Shown: positions 8,338 to 18,623, counted from the first letter of the stretch. The stretch: 64,000 nucleotides of DNA from JAZDFC01 sp043808235 (GCA_043808235.1 JAZDFC010000031.1:117788-181787); one strand, 5' to 3'. Program-made: numbers and translations. Notes: generated by a model from the sequence alone, not told the origin.

Positions 8338-9795
8338 ATGCCATCACTCAATAGTCATCAGGGAAGATTACCGTTTATAATTATTTGCATTGTATTACTG
8401 TTACTTAGCAGTAATATCCTTGCACAGTCAAAAGAGATTCCCATTACAACAAATTCAGAAAAAGCGCGTACTTTATTTATTGAAGGACGTGATATGATGG
8501 AGAATCTACAATTAGTAAAAGCATCGGAATTATTCGATGAAGCAATAACCACTGATCCAAATTTTTCAATGGCTCATATTTACAGGGCGCTAACGGGTGT
8601 CGGAGGTTTTAATATTGTCCGGCTGCATATCGACTCTGCGTTAAAAAATCTTGAAACCATCACGGACAGTGAGAGGGACTTAGTCTTACTAAATATCTCA
8701 TTTATCGATGGGAACCAACTGAAGCAAAAAGTATATCTAGAGAAACTTCTTACGAACTTCCCGAAAGATAAAAGAGTGCAAACCTGGGCTGGAATATACT
8801 ATTACACCACAAAGGATTTCGAGACAGCGAAACTGCACCTGGAAAAAGCAGTAGATCTTGATAAAAACTTTGCTACTGCTTATAATTTATTGGGTTATAC
8901 CGAATTCGAATTAAATGACGAAGTAAAGGCTGAAAGAGCAATGCAAAAGTATATTTCACTTACACCGGATAGCCCAAATCCTTACGATTCATATGGTGAA
9001 ATATTATTAAAATCCGGCCGGTATGATGAATCGATTAAGCAATACAATCTGGCGTTAACTAAGGATCCTACCTTTACAAGTGCCATCATTGGAATCGGGA
9101 ATAATTTTATTTTTAAAAATAATTTCAGTGAAGCACGAATCAACTACCAGAAATGCTTTGACGTTGCAACGAATATAAATAACAAACTCGAAGCATTAAC
9201 GTGGATGTCGACTTCGTATATCCACGAAGGAAAAATAGACCAGGCTATTTCCACTCTGAACACACGAATTGATTTAGCAAGGACACACAACCTTGTTCCC
9301 GACATCGTTATAACATATACTAATGGATGCTTCATTTTGACCGAGGCGGGAAGATTTACAGAGGGTTTAAAAATGCTCGATGAAGCGACAAAAGTCATGG
9401 GAGAGAATGTACTTCCTGAGGAAACAAGTGATGCTTTAACGGTTCAAACAAATCTTGCAAAATGTTATACTTTAATTTCTGCAAACAGGTTGGCTGAGGC
9501 CCAACAAAATATTAACTCGATGCTGCAAATAATAAATTCGAGAGATAATATTTCCGAACTTCAACAACTTAACGCCAACTTAGCGATGCTGGAATTAAAG
9601 CGAGGCGATTATCAAAAAGCAATTACCCACTTCACCAAGGCCGATGTAACATCCGAACTCAATCAATATTATATGGGTTTAACATACGAGAAGATGGGAA
9701 ATAAAATTAAAGCAACTGAATATTTCACAAAGGTAAAGAACTCGAGAAATAACAACATTGGACTGGCTGTTGTAAGATCAAGAGCGGTTGACTAA
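8338..9795 (+). CDS. Secreted tetratricopeptide-repeat protein
   Basis: This 485-aa protein begins with a signal peptide (hydrophobic stretch about residues 12-28, then 'NILAQ'), followed by TPR helices across most of its length. Examples are 'KASELFDEAITTDPNFSMAH', 'AKLHLEKAVDLDKNFATAYN', 'SPNPYDSYGEILLKSGRYDE' and 'AITHFTKADVTSELNQYYMG'. TPR arrays mount protein-protein contacts, so it is probably a periplasmic or outer-membrane scaffold; no enzymatic motif is visible. The start at 8338 is fixed by GGGAGG four bases upstream. A GAAA-loop hairpin follows the gene. Its neighbours do not reveal a specific pathway. Confidence 0.85.
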   Translation: MPSLNSHQGRLPFIIICIVLLLLSSNILAQSKEIPITTNSEKARTLFIEGRDMMENLQLVKASELFDEAITTDPNFSMAHIYRALTGVGGFNIVRLHIDSALKNLETITDSERDLVLLNISFIDGNQLKQKVYLEKLLTNFPKDKRVQTWAGIYYYTTKDFETAKLHLEKAVDLDKNFATAYNLLGYTEFELNDEVKAERAMQKYISLTPDSPNPYDSYGEILLKSGRYDESIKQYNLALTKDPTFTSAIIGIGNNFIFKNNFSEARINYQKCFDVATNINNKLEALTWMSTSYIHEGKIDQAISTLNTRIDLARTHNLVPDIVITYTNGCFILTEAGRFTEGLKMLDEATKVMGENVLPEETSDALTVQTNLAKCYTLISANRLAEAQQNINSMLQIINSRDNISELQQLNANLAMLELKRGDYQKAITHFTKADVTSELNQYYMGLTYEKMGNKIKATEYFTKVKNSRNNNIGLAVVRSRAVD

Positions 9796-9849
9796 TATTT
9801 TCACCGTATGACTAAAAATATTTTAACTCGAGCTTTACCATGCAGTAAA

Positions 9850-9873
9850 CGGAGGAAGTGAAAACTTCCTCCG
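9850..9873 (+). terminator. Terminator hairpin after the TPR gene
   Basis: A perfect 10-base stem (CGGAGGAAGT with ACTTCCTCCG) closed by a GAAA tetraloop lies 54 bases after the TPR stop. The trailing sequence is AT-rich rather than a clean T-run. It separates the TPR gene from the guanylyltransferase gene. Confidence 0.6.
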
Positions 9874-9903
9874 ATAAATTATACATAATTCATATTTGAA
9901 TGG

Positions 9904-10902
9904 TTGAGATTATTCCGTATGAAACAGGAAAATTGCTTATCCGAATTATCAAGTTTGAGCAAGAGCCAATTATGGGGATTAATTTTGGCCGGCGGTGATG
10001 GACAGAGGTTGCAGAATTTTGTTAAGCAAATTTACGGGTATAACAGACCAAAACAATATTGCACATTTACAGGGAAAAAATCATTAATTAAAAACACTCT
10101 CGAAAGGGTTCTCACAATATTACCGCCGAATCGGATTATGACTATTGTAAACCGCAATCATTACCAATTTGCACTTGAAGAGATTGGAAACCAACCCAAT
10201 GAAACAATTATCGTTCAACCATGCAACCGGGATACAAGCGCCGGGATACTATATCCACTTTTAAAAATATATCGGCAGGATTCAAATTCGATTGTTGCAA
10301 TTTTCCCTTCCGATCATTTTGTTTATCCAAACAACAATTTCATGAAACATGTTAGTGAGGCATATAATTTTGTACGTAGTTATCCCGATTCGATTTTGGT
10401 ATTAGGCGCCACTCCAGATCGGATTGAAACAGGCTTCGGATGGATTGAACAAGGCAATTGCGTTTGGAATAATGGATTTAACTGCGTTCATCAGGTAACT
10501 AAATTCTGGGAAAAGCCAAACTTAGAATTGGCTAAGGAGTTATGGACTAAGCGCTGTTTATGGAATACTTTTGTCTTTGTTGGATCTTGCGAATCGTTAA
10601 TTAGCAGTCTGCGTAATTGTGTCCCGGAAGTATATTATTCTTTGGAACCTATCATCAATTATTTTGGGACAAAATATGAAGTAGAAATGATCAACAATAT
10701 ATTCCTCAACATGCCGGCAATAAATTTTTCTCGTGCGGTACTACAAAATATTGTTCAGCATCTGTATGTTATGAATATTGACGATGTATATTGGAATGAT
10801 TGGGGAGAAGAAAAAAGTATCCAATATGATGTTAGTAAATTTTCCCTACGCCTAAAAACTCCTCCACGTTCGAAAAAAAAATATTATCATGTCGTTTCGT
10901 AA
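9904..10902 (+). CDS. Mannose-1-phosphate guanylyltransferase-like sugar nucleotidyltransferase
   Basis: This 332-aa cytoplasmic protein carries the nucleotidyltransferase signature in a variant form, 'LILAGGDGQRL', then 'YNRPKQYCTF', 'FPSDHFV' (the FPADH motif), 'GFGWIEQG', 'KFWEKPN' and 'WNTFVFVG' (the WNSG-type motif). This order matches GDP-mannose pyrophosphorylases, which make GDP-mannose from GTP and mannose-1-phosphate for glycans. It lacks the C-terminal isomerase or left-handed helix domains of bifunctional ManC/AlgA proteins. The longest reading uses TTG at 9904; an in-frame ATG at 9919 is an equally likely start and loses five residues. Substrate assignment rests on family similarity only. 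Confidence 0.8.
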   Translation: MRLFRMKQENCLSELSSLSKSQLWGLILAGGDGQRLQNFVKQIYGYNRPKQYCTFTGKKSLIKNTLERVLTILPPNRIMTIVNRNHYQFALEEIGNQPNETIIVQPCNRDTSAGILYPLLKIYRQDSNSIVAIFPSDHFVYPNNNFMKHVSEAYNFVRSYPDSILVLGATPDRIETGFGWIEQGNCVWNNGFNCVHQVTKFWEKPNLELAKELWTKRCLWNTFVFVGSCESLISSLRNCVPEVYYSLEPIINYFGTKYEVEMINNIFLNMPAINFSRAVLQNIVQHLYVMNIDDVYWNDWGEEKSIQYDVSKFSLRLKTPPRSKKKYYHVVS

Positions 10903-11099
10903 TTGGCCTTGCCAACCTTTCTAAGTGTTATCAGCAGAATAGAATAAGAGATTTACCGCACAGAATTTTACATCTTAAGAATTGGATAGATTAAAAGTCA
11001 GATTTATCTTAAATAAATTTCGTAGGAATGAATATATTTGCGCACGTATTTTCATTGTTATTAATTAACTCATCTCTCATATTATAGTAGTAATCTTTT

Positions 11100-12410
11100 A
11101 TGGATTTTGATTTAAGTCTTCTCGAATCGAAAATAGAACAACTGCTCTCACGAGTAACTGAATTGGAATCAGAAAGGGAGACGACTAATTTTAACAAAGA
11201 TAAATTATGCGAAGCTCAAGAAAAGTTTAATACGATTTGTCATCTAGTGGAAGATGCAGTTATCATTACCGGATCAGAGGGAAAAATTATAGAATGGAAT
11301 CCGGCTGCAGAAAGAATAATTGGTTTTAACAAGGAAGAAGCAATCGGCGTTACTCTTGAAAACCTTATCCTATCGCCATTTGAAAGAAAGAAATATGAGA
11401 GTTTTTATCTCTCAACTATTCAAAAAGGGAAGGATGAATCCGGGAATAATTTACTGGAGACGTATATTATTAAGAAAAACGGGGATGAGCTGAGTGCAAA
11501 AGTATTCTTGACGTTTATAAATTCATATCCCGATAAGTATTCCCTACATTTATTAAGGGTGAATAAAGACTTTGAACCGGAAGATAGGCAAAGTAAAATC
11601 AAATTGGATATTGTGCTTCAGAATGAAATTAAAGAACTTGAAAAGCGAGCACAAAACTTACTTGATGAGCATGAACGACTAAATAAATCGGAAACCGAAT
11701 TGAAAAAAATCAATAACGAGAAGGATAAATTCTTTAGTATAATTGCTCATGATTTGCGCTCCCCTTTCCAATCGTTGTTAAATTCTGCCAACACACTGAA
11801 TACTGAATTAAACGATCTCGAAAAGGACGAAATTAAAATTTTCATCTCCAACATAAGCAACTCTGCAAAGCATGTTTACAGACTTGTCGAAAATCTATTG
11901 GACTGGGCAAGGATTCAAACCGGTGCAATTGAAATTATTCCCAGAAGCTTCAATGTAAAAGATCTTGTAATGGAGGTCGCCTATCTTTATAAAAATATGG
12001 CTATCGAAAAAAAGATTTCATTCAAGCTCGAGAGCCAAAAAGGAGTTGACGTTTACGCAGATGAAAATATGATTAGCACCGTATTAAGGAATATGGTTGC
12101 AAACGCTTTAAAATTCACTAAACAAAACGGTACTGTTACAATCCGCGTTGAAAAGGAGGGAGGATTCGCCCGTATCTGCGTTGAGGATACCGGTGTTGGG
12201 ATTGATGAAGAGAATCTAAAAAAATTATTCAAAATTGATTCGCACTTTACAACAACAGGAACTGCAAAAGAAAAAGGCACCGGGCTTGGGCTAATTCTTT
12301 GCAAAGAATTTATCGAGAATAACGGTGGTAAGATTTGGGTCGAGAGTGAAAAAGGGAAAGGAAGTAAATTTATATTCTCGCTTCCCCTTCATGAGGAAGC
12401 AACTGAGTAG
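11100..12410 (+). CDS. PAS-domain sensor histidine kinase
   Basis: This 436-aa protein has no evident membrane segment. A coiled-coil start is followed by a PAS domain ('VEDAVIITGSEGKIIEWNPA' near residues 50-70, 'AAERIIGFNKEEAIG'). A second coiled coil leads to a HisKA domain with the phosphoacceptor His217 in 'IIAHDLRSPFQ'. The catalytic ATPase domain shows N-box 'NMVANALKFT', G1 'VEDTGVGID', and G2 'KGTGLGLILC'. It is a soluble kinase that probably senses a cytoplasmic ligand or redox signal and phosphorylates a response regulator encoded elsewhere; no regulator lies beside it. It ends 71 bases from the convergent PAP2 gene with no clear terminator between them. Confidence 0.92.
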   Translation: MDFDLSLLESKIEQLLSRVTELESERETTNFNKDKLCEAQEKFNTICHLVEDAVIITGSEGKIIEWNPAAERIIGFNKEEAIGVTLENLILSPFERKKYESFYLSTIQKGKDESGNNLLETYIIKKNGDELSAKVFLTFINSYPDKYSLHLLRVNKDFEPEDRQSKIKLDIVLQNEIKELEKRAQNLLDEHERLNKSETELKKINNEKDKFFSIIAHDLRSPFQSLLNSANTLNTELNDLEKDEIKIFISNISNSAKHVYRLVENLLDWARIQTGAIEIIPRSFNVKDLVMEVAYLYKNMAIEKKISFKLESQKGVDVYADENMISTVLRNMVANALKFTKQNGTVTIRVEKEGGFARICVEDTGVGIDEENLKKLFKIDSHFTTTGTAKEKGTGLGLILCKEFIENNGGKIWVESEKGKGSKFIFSLPLHEEATE

Positions 12411-12481
12411 AAACCAAACCAATCAAACTTTCAGGAATATTTTCAAATTCACCCGGAAGTAACAAGTTCGAAATTAATTTG

Positions 12482-14479
12482 CTAAAATTTATATCCCACT
12501 CCAAATCGTCCTACATCGTCAAAAGTGAAAAATAATTTTTCTTCAACGCCGTTTTCATGCCTTCCAACCACAAAATTTCCAACGAAATAGCCAAGGGTAG
12601 CGCCAAAGAAAACATCCGAAAACCAATGCTTGTCAGCATAAATTCTCTGTGCAGCAGTTAAAAATGCAGGAGTAAAAATCAATGCTTTTAAATATGGGCT
12701 TTCTGTATGTGCTGCTATAACGGAGGATAATGTGAACGCAAGAATGGAATGTCCTGAGGGCATCGACTTTTCCTGCACCTTTGTATTCGGGAATGGATCA
12801 TATTGAAATCCTCCATTACCTTTTTCGGGGCGGGATCTTCCAATAAATCTTTTTAAGATCGATTGAAGATTATTGGAAATAAAATAAGCTTCGAATACTT
12901 CCAAGCCTATTCGCAACGCTTTATCATCATTGAATGCAATCCCGTATGCGCCAAAAGTTAATGCAGTCAGCTGCGATACTTCAGGGTGGCCGTAATATTC
13001 CGCAGCCTTCATTACATCAGTATTAATTACGTCCGTGTTTTTGATAGCGCTTTCACGAACTCGTTCATCAATACCGGTAAGCATAATCGTGCCCGAAAAT
13101 ACAATTCCAAAATTCACAATGTCATTTGATTCCCAACGCAACGGACTCGTTATCAATGAATAGAAATCGTTTAGGCCTGTAATGGCTATGTTTTTTATTC
13201 CTTTGTAAGGTTGAAGATCAAAGAAGGGAATTTCGTTCACTTTAAATATAATTGGAATCTCCGAGGTTAATCCTCCTTTATCTCGCACCGTAAGTTGCAA
13301 AGTATCGCAGCCATACCAATCCTCATCAAGGCGAGAAGCAGAAAGCAGATTGTTGCTAATTTTTGTATCGATATTCACTGAATGACTTATTCTCCAATCC
13401 ATTTCATCCGGAGGGTTGTCGATGTCTTTTATAAACTCACTCAAATTAATCACGTTGAATGATTCCCCCTCCATAATTTCTTGAATCGGAATTTTAGAAA
13501 GGGTGGGAGAATCGTTTACCGGTTTGACAATAAATTGAATTTCAGTTTTTGCAAAGAGACCTCCGGGATCGGAGACAGTGATTGGAATTATTTCAGAGCC
13601 GAACCAATCGGTTCCGGGTGAAAGTGCGGTTATCACTCCATCCTTTATTTCAACAATAATGCTACCGGCGAAATTTGTCTCAAAGGTCAATTCGGAAATT
13701 GAATTGTCAACATCGATGACATAATCATTAACATTTAACTCCGCGAATATTCCTCCCTCCTCGATAACTTGAACGGGAATTTTAAGAAACCGGGGTGCAT
13801 CGTTCACCGGGATTACAGTGAAAGTAATAAAACGCGAGGTATATCCACCCGCACCATCGCTCGCAATTATTTTTAATATTTCTGTACCGTGCCAATCAGC
13901 ATCCGGCGTAGATACAAATAATTTATTTTTGTTCAGGTCGGTATTCAATTCTTTATTGCCTTTGAATGACCAAGTGATTTCAGTATCACTATTATCGGGA
14001 TCGGTAACATATCCCGGAAGATAAATTTCAGTGAACGAATTGCCTTCAAATATTTGTTGGTCCGGTATTTTCGATAAAACGGGAGAATCGTTTAAGGGTT
14101 TTACTTCAACTATTAACGGCAATTCAACAGTCAAATTGTATGGATTCGTAATTTTGATCATAAGTGTATCGAGTCCATTCCAACTTTCATCTTTCACATG
14201 GATTTGGATTTTGCCACCCGAATTAATACTTATCCGAATATTTTCAGTATCGCTTGTACTGATGTTCAATTTATTAAAAGAAAATTTTTCGTCACTCACA
14301 AAATCCGGGAGCATTAATTCCCCGAACTTATCACCTTCGTTCGCAACCTGTAACGGAATCGCTTTTACTACCGGCGGATTCTTTATTTGTATCGGAACCG
14401 TTTTTTTCTCTTCGCATGATTGAAAAAGTAAAAACAAAACAAGCACAAGGAAAACAACTGCGGTTTTTTTGATAATCAT
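12482..14479 (-). CDS. Lipoprotein with four cadherin-like repeats and C-terminal PAP2 phosphatase domain
   Basis: This 665-aa protein starts with a lipoprotein signal (hydrophobic residues 7-19, lipobox 'LFQSC'). Four repeats of about 95 residues follow, each beginning with a proline-rich phrase such as 'LSKIPDQQIFEGNSF' or 'FLKIPVQVIEEGGIF' and resembling cadherin/dystroglycan Ig-like modules. Residues ~540-640 form a type-2 phosphatidic acid phosphatase domain with the complete signature: K543 and R550-P551 in 'KRFIGRSRP', 'PSGHS' at 574-578, and R612-His618-Asp622 in 'RIYADKHWFSD'. PAP2 enzymes hydrolyse lipid phosphates such as undecaprenyl diphosphate. Lipid anchoring plus an extracellular repeat stalk is unusual for a family normally embedded by several membrane helices. 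It is last in a five-gene run, 49 bases after the FN3 gene. Confidence 0.88.
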   Translation of the reverse strand: MIIKKTAVVFLVLVLFLLFQSCEEKKTVPIQIKNPPVVKAIPLQVANEGDKFGELMLPDFVSDEKFSFNKLNISTSDTENIRISINSGGKIQIHVKDESWNGLDTLMIKITNPYNLTVELPLIVEVKPLNDSPVLSKIPDQQIFEGNSFTEIYLPGYVTDPDNSDTEITWSFKGNKELNTDLNKNKLFVSTPDADWHGTEILKIIASDGAGGYTSRFITFTVIPVNDAPRFLKIPVQVIEEGGIFAELNVNDYVIDVDNSISELTFETNFAGSIIVEIKDGVITALSPGTDWFGSEIIPITVSDPGGLFAKTEIQFIVKPVNDSPTLSKIPIQEIMEGESFNVINLSEFIKDIDNPPDEMDWRISHSVNIDTKISNNLLSASRLDEDWYGCDTLQLTVRDKGGLTSEIPIIFKVNEIPFFDLQPYKGIKNIAITGLNDFYSLITSPLRWESNDIVNFGIVFSGTIMLTGIDERVRESAIKNTDVINTDVMKAAEYYGHPEVSQLTALTFGAYGIAFNDDKALRIGLEVFEAYFISNNLQSILKRFIGRSRPEKGNGGFQYDPFPNTKVQEKSMPSGHSILAFTLSSVIAAHTESPYLKALIFTPAFLTAAQRIYADKHWFSDVFFGATLGYFVGNFVVGRHENGVEEKLFFTFDDVGRFGVGYKF

Positions 14480-14528
14480 AATTTTGCTTTCTGATTTCTC
14501 TTGATAGTATTTTGTAAGAAAAGTATCA

Positions 14529-17500
14529 TCATTTCAAAAGCATCATTTTTTTCGTTTCTGTATTAATAATATGTCGTTCACTCCCGATTTCGTAAATATT
14601 AATTTGGTAGAAATATACTCCCGAAGCCAGCTTTTCACCGGAAAAATTTATTTCGTGCACTCCTTGAGTTTGTACACAGTCTAATATTCTATCCACTTCC
14701 CTTCCAAGTATATCAAATATTTTTATCTGAACAACAGCTTCTTCAGGAAGATAATATTTGATCATTGTTGCAGGGTTGAATGGATTCGGATAATTTTGAT
14801 ATAATGTAAATTCAGTTGGAATATTCTCATTCAAGTTAGCAATTGTATTGGCTATAAAATTTTCTGTTCCGATTATCACTTTAATCTTTTTCGGGAATCC
14901 TTTGTTAAGATTGATTTCAATCTCGCCAGCATTATATAATTTATTTATTGCGCAATCGTAAATTCTGCATGACATGTCTTGTGGAATAATTCCGACGATA
15001 TCCGGATTGATTTTTATTATATCATCCTTCAAATCATTCCGGAGAATAACATCCCACGCAGCTCCCTCTTTACCTGCTTTTACACTCGCATCAAGATTAT
15101 TATTTTCATCGGATAGAATGAAGCAATCAAATCCGTTATCAATTCTTGGCGCAGCTTCAAATTCATTTGAGCTGAGTGAGTTTACTTTGCTTAACTTATT
15201 GCCGCGATCAACCGACATCAAAATATCCCTGATGGAATTTCCGTCATCTAATTTTAAATCGATGTGCCAGCCTACAGCAGAAAATATTTTTGGGAATAGA
15301 GAAGGATAATATTCACCAAAGGTTTTCATTACAATTCTTTCGATCCCCGGCTCAACAAAATAACCTTCTCCCGGTCTCATAATATTTGTGAACTTATATG
15401 TTTTATTGTAAGGGTCATATTTGCGCAATGTTACTGATGAATCAACCTCCACATCGAATGGATAAGGACTTGATACTGTAATCCAATTCGAACCGGATAA
15501 TGTCATCACCGTATCCGTAAGTTTACGAGTCTGAACCATATTTTCATATTTGTAAAAAATCTCGTAAGAATCACGCAGAGACTGAGCTACAAAATATGCT
15601 TTATTCTTTGTGAACGTATTCTTTTTAAATAATGAAAAACCTTCTTCCGCAGCCGGATCGTAATCGTACAGCACCCATTCGCCATCCTCCATATTATCTA
15701 CTCCGCCAAACGCTGAAAAAACTGTATCAGTAAAAACTTCATCGAACGGAAATCCGAACATCATCCATTTCACGTCAGCTTTATCCGGAGTGCTTGCCGG
15801 TTTCGAAATCGGCACAGTAATTTTTTTCGTCGTAAAATTTTCAAGTAAAATTTGAGTATCGAGAAAATGGAATACCGTCACTGAATCGACAATAGAATTG
15901 CTTTCATCTTTGGCCACAATTTCACCGCTAAATATTAATCCGTTCGATGTAATATCCGTGTATGGAATGATGTAACGGTTGCTGCCCGCATCAACCGCAA
16001 AAATTCTTTTACCCGGCCCACCTTTGTAATACATAACTCTGAAATCTAATTTATCAAACTTATCAATCAAACCTTCTCCCAGCCACACTTGAATAGCTGT
16101 ATTTTCATTCAACATGTAATCTATTATTTGCAGAGGTTCATTATTTATTATTATGTTATCTCGCAGCAGGGTTGTTGAAGTTAAACTGTCAAATGTGCCC
16201 TGGATAGGCACAAGCAATGGGCTGTCGCCCAATCCATCATGGTAAATCTTTAATGTGTCAACATTTAGTGTGTCAAAGTTCGGCGTTAAATATTGGAGAA
16301 AAAATTGTTTGTTCTTACCTGGTTGCAAAGTAAATTCTGAAGCGTCTTCGTCATAAATAGCGAAGTAATCCTCAACAAAATCGAAATGAAATTTCAGAGG
16401 GTAGTTACCTGCATTCTCAATTGTTAAGGGAAGATAATTATGGTTGAAAGTTTCAAATAAGGAATCGGCATAACTTTCCACAGTTTCAATAGTTGCATCG
16501 GAGATTAATCCGCCTTTTCCAACTCCAGATAAGGGAACCGCAAATGAATCAATCGGGAACGAGTTAGTTAGAATATGCAGCAACGCGGTATGTTCACCAA
16601 GATTTTGCGGCTCAAACATGACGTAAACTCTACCTGAGATACCGGGATCAATCAGTTTATCATAATTTGTAAAATGAAAAGCCGCAGTATCAATTCCGCT
16701 AATAAAAACCGAATCGATTTCAAGCTGGATGTTCCCACCCTGGTTTTTAATAAAAATATCTTCGTAAGAAATCTGCCCTGATTTAGTGGTATCGAAGACT
16801 ACTTTTTTGGTTTGCAGAACAGCATTCGCTTTTTGAACTTCAAGATTAATTTCGATTATTGTAGTATCCGGTTCATCACTGTAAAGACCTTTCACAAAAT
16901 ATAACTTGCCCTTTGTATTACCCAATTTCACTTTTGATGTATCAACAGTGATTCCGATACTGTCGGTTGTGTTTGGTGGAAGCGTTAACTCAAATTTATC
17001 AGGAATAAATATAGAGTCAGGTTGAATAAATATTTTCTCAATCACATAGGCTTTCGCCATATCATTTTTCAAGTGAAGTTTATCGATATAGTCCACCGGA
17101 TCTAATGAATAATTTATTGTATCATTTATTACCTTAGGAGAAAAAGTAATTATAGGCTTGGAACGGAATTTTTTTGATGCCGCCCATCCGCTTGAATCCC
17201 CTACCCCATTGAACGCTTTAATGCGCCAATAAAATGTAGTGTCAAAATCTACTTCTTCCAACGTAAGTCTGGTACGCTGTAAAATTTGCTCTTCAATTTT
17301 GCTAACGAGCAGAGTATCGTAACCCAGTTGGAAAATATAATTTGTCGCGGTTCCTCCGCCTTGCCAAGAAAAATCAACATCGAATGGTTCTACTCTGGCA
17401 TTATTTGCTGGAGTAATTTGATATGGCGTAGGCAATGCAGTTTTAATCTTTACGATATTTGACCATTCGCTTTCATTATTGTCAACGTTATATGCTTTTA

Positions 17501-18053
17501 CTCTTGCAAAATATTCGGTCTCAAAAGAAAGGTTTTGGACTTTATATGAATTTTGTTCGCTTGTTGATTGCACAATTAAATTTGCAAAATTAGGATTGTT
17601 GGAAAGTTGAAACATAAATCGGGAGTTTACACTGTCCTGGCTCCAAACGTATAAAACACTGTCGGGAACGTTTTTAGAATTGGTAATTGGAGATGTAATT
17701 ACTGGCGGAACTGGCATACCTGTAGTTTTAAATGTCCATACTTCACTCCATGTATCAGGAGCTAACTCATCCCTTACACGCCAAAAATAATCAGTATCGT
17801 AGGAAAGATTGGTTAAAACACTTTTATTGGTGAAAGGATTCACAGTAAATAGTATAGTTTCCTGTGTGAACTCCGATGATATAGCAACTTCCACACGATA
17901 TAGGTTTATTGCCGGATCATCCACCCATGTCAATTCAACTCTCGATGGCGGTAAAAATCGAGAATAATTTGCAGGCGATACTAATTGAACCTGCGCAGAT
18001 AAAATAACTTGCGCAAATAATAAAATGCTTAGTATATAAAAACTTTTTTTCAT
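14529..18053 (-). CDS. T9SS-exported protein with fibronectin type III and Hydin-like domains
   Basis: This 1174-aa protein has a signal peptide ('FYILSILLFAQVILSAQ') and fibronectin type III modules in the first ~300 residues (repeated 'DTDYFWRVRDE', 'FETEYFARVKAYN', 'DTTFYWRIKAFNG'). A choice-of-anchor-D/ASPM-SPD-2-Hydin-like stretch around residues 420-520 follows ('VYVMFEPQNLGEHTALLHI'), then beta-rich regions. The last ~90 residues are a type A T9SS sorting domain with 'YQNYPNPFNPATMIKYYLP', 'IFDILGREV' and 'LASGVYFYQI'. It is therefore expected to cross the outer membrane through the SprA-dependent system and be surface attached or released. It sits between a small membrane protein and the PAP2 lipoprotein in one operon. 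No catalytic motif is visible; an adhesive or structural role is inference. Confidence 0.9.
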   Translation of the reverse strand: MKKSFYILSILLFAQVILSAQVQLVSPANYSRFLPPSRVELTWVDDPAINLYRVEVAISSEFTQETILFTVNPFTNKSVLTNLSYDTDYFWRVRDELAPDTWSEVWTFKTTGMPVPPVITSPITNSKNVPDSVLYVWSQDSVNSRFMFQLSNNPNFANLIVQSTSEQNSYKVQNLSFETEYFARVKAYNVDNNESEWSNIVKIKTALPTPYQITPANNARVEPFDVDFSWQGGGTATNYIFQLGYDTLLVSKIEEQILQRTRLTLEEVDFDTTFYWRIKAFNGVGDSSGWAASKKFRSKPIITFSPKVINDTINYSLDPVDYIDKLHLKNDMAKAYVIEKIFIQPDSIFIPDKFELTLPPNTTDSIGITVDTSKVKLGNTKGKLYFVKGLYSDEPDTTIIEINLEVQKANAVLQTKKVVFDTTKSGQISYEDIFIKNQGGNIQLEIDSVFISGIDTAAFHFTNYDKLIDPGISGRVYVMFEPQNLGEHTALLHILTNSFPIDSFAVPLSGVGKGGLISDATIETVESYADSLFETFNHNYLPLTIENAGNYPLKFHFDFVEDYFAIYDEDASEFTLQPGKNKQFFLQYLTPNFDTLNVDTLKIYHDGLGDSPLLVPIQGTFDSLTSTTLLRDNIIINNEPLQIIDYMLNENTAIQVWLGEGLIDKFDKLDFRVMYYKGGPGKRIFAVDAGSNRYIIPYTDITSNGLIFSGEIVAKDESNSIVDSVTVFHFLDTQILLENFTTKKITVPISKPASTPDKADVKWMMFGFPFDEVFTDTVFSAFGGVDNMEDGEWVLYDYDPAAEEGFSLFKKNTFTKNKAYFVAQSLRDSYEIFYKYENMVQTRKLTDTVMTLSGSNWITVSSPYPFDVEVDSSVTLRKYDPYNKTYKFTNIMRPGEGYFVEPGIERIVMKTFGEYYPSLFPKIFSAVGWHIDLKLDDGNSIRDILMSVDRGNKLSKVNSLSSNEFEAAPRIDNGFDCFILSDENNNLDASVKAGKEGAAWDVILRNDLKDDIIKINPDIVGIIPQDMSCRIYDCAINKLYNAGEIEINLNKGFPKKIKVIIGTENFIANTIANLNENIPTEFTLYQNYPNPFNPATMIKYYLPEEAVVQIKIFDILGREVDRILDCVQTQGVHEINFSGEKLASGVYFYQINIYEIGSERHIINTETKKMMLLK

Positions 18054-18077
18054 CTTTCATCCCAATTAGATTTTTAT

Positions 18078-18587
18078 CTACGGAAGCTGCGGCTTTCCGA
18101 AAGTTAAAGTCGAGTTTGAATTGTCTTCGGATTTATTCCAAATTAGATAAATAATAGCTGCTACGGCAGCACCGCCGACAAAGTAATATATGTTTTTGCT
18201 AATACCGGTATCCTTTTGTGTATCTTCCACTTCTGCAGGATATTCTAATAAATTGTAATGTATCTCTACGGAGGCCTTAGGATAATTAACCAATAGTCTG
18301 TAATCGACTTTGCTATCGAGAATTTGCTTATTTATCAATTGCGGAAAGAATTGGACTCCGGCAAACATTTGTTTAATATTATTGAAAAAAAGAGTATGAT
18401 AATTTTTCCCCGCATTCATGGAGTAAAAAGGATAGTTTTCGCTAAAAGTTTCAATCATATCGCTTGTTGTATTGAACGAAATATTTTCCATAATAGGATT
18501 CTGATAGTTTTTTGAGTTATCCTCCTGGGCATTTTCAATGCTGTAAAAACTATAAACAAGGAACAGAGTTAATAATATTTGTTTCAT
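18078..18587 (-). CDS. Small exported membrane protein of unknown function
   Basis: This 169-aa protein has an N-terminal signal sequence ('MKQILLTLFLVYSFY') and a hydrophobic C-terminal segment at about residues 132-149 ('IYYFVGGAAVAAIIYLIW') followed by a short polar tail. The part between, rich in Asn and Tyr, matches no family I recognise. AGAGGAT precedes the start by a few bases, and the gene lies 36 bases after the receptor gene and 24 before the fibronectin gene, so it is almost certainly co-transcribed with them. It may anchor or chaperone an operon partner at a membrane; this is inference. Confidence 0.75.
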   Translation of the reverse strand: MKQILLTLFLVYSFYSIENAQEDNSKNYQNPIMENISFNTTSDMIETFSENYPFYSMNAGKNYHTLFFNNIKQMFAGVQFFPQLINKQILDSKVDYRLLVNYPKASVEIHYNLLEYPAEVEDTQKDTGISKNIYYFVGGAAVAAIIYLIWNKSEDNSNSTLTFGKPQLP

Positions 18588-18623
18588 TTTATCCTCTTAA
18601 GATTTTTTTGCAATGATGGTATT

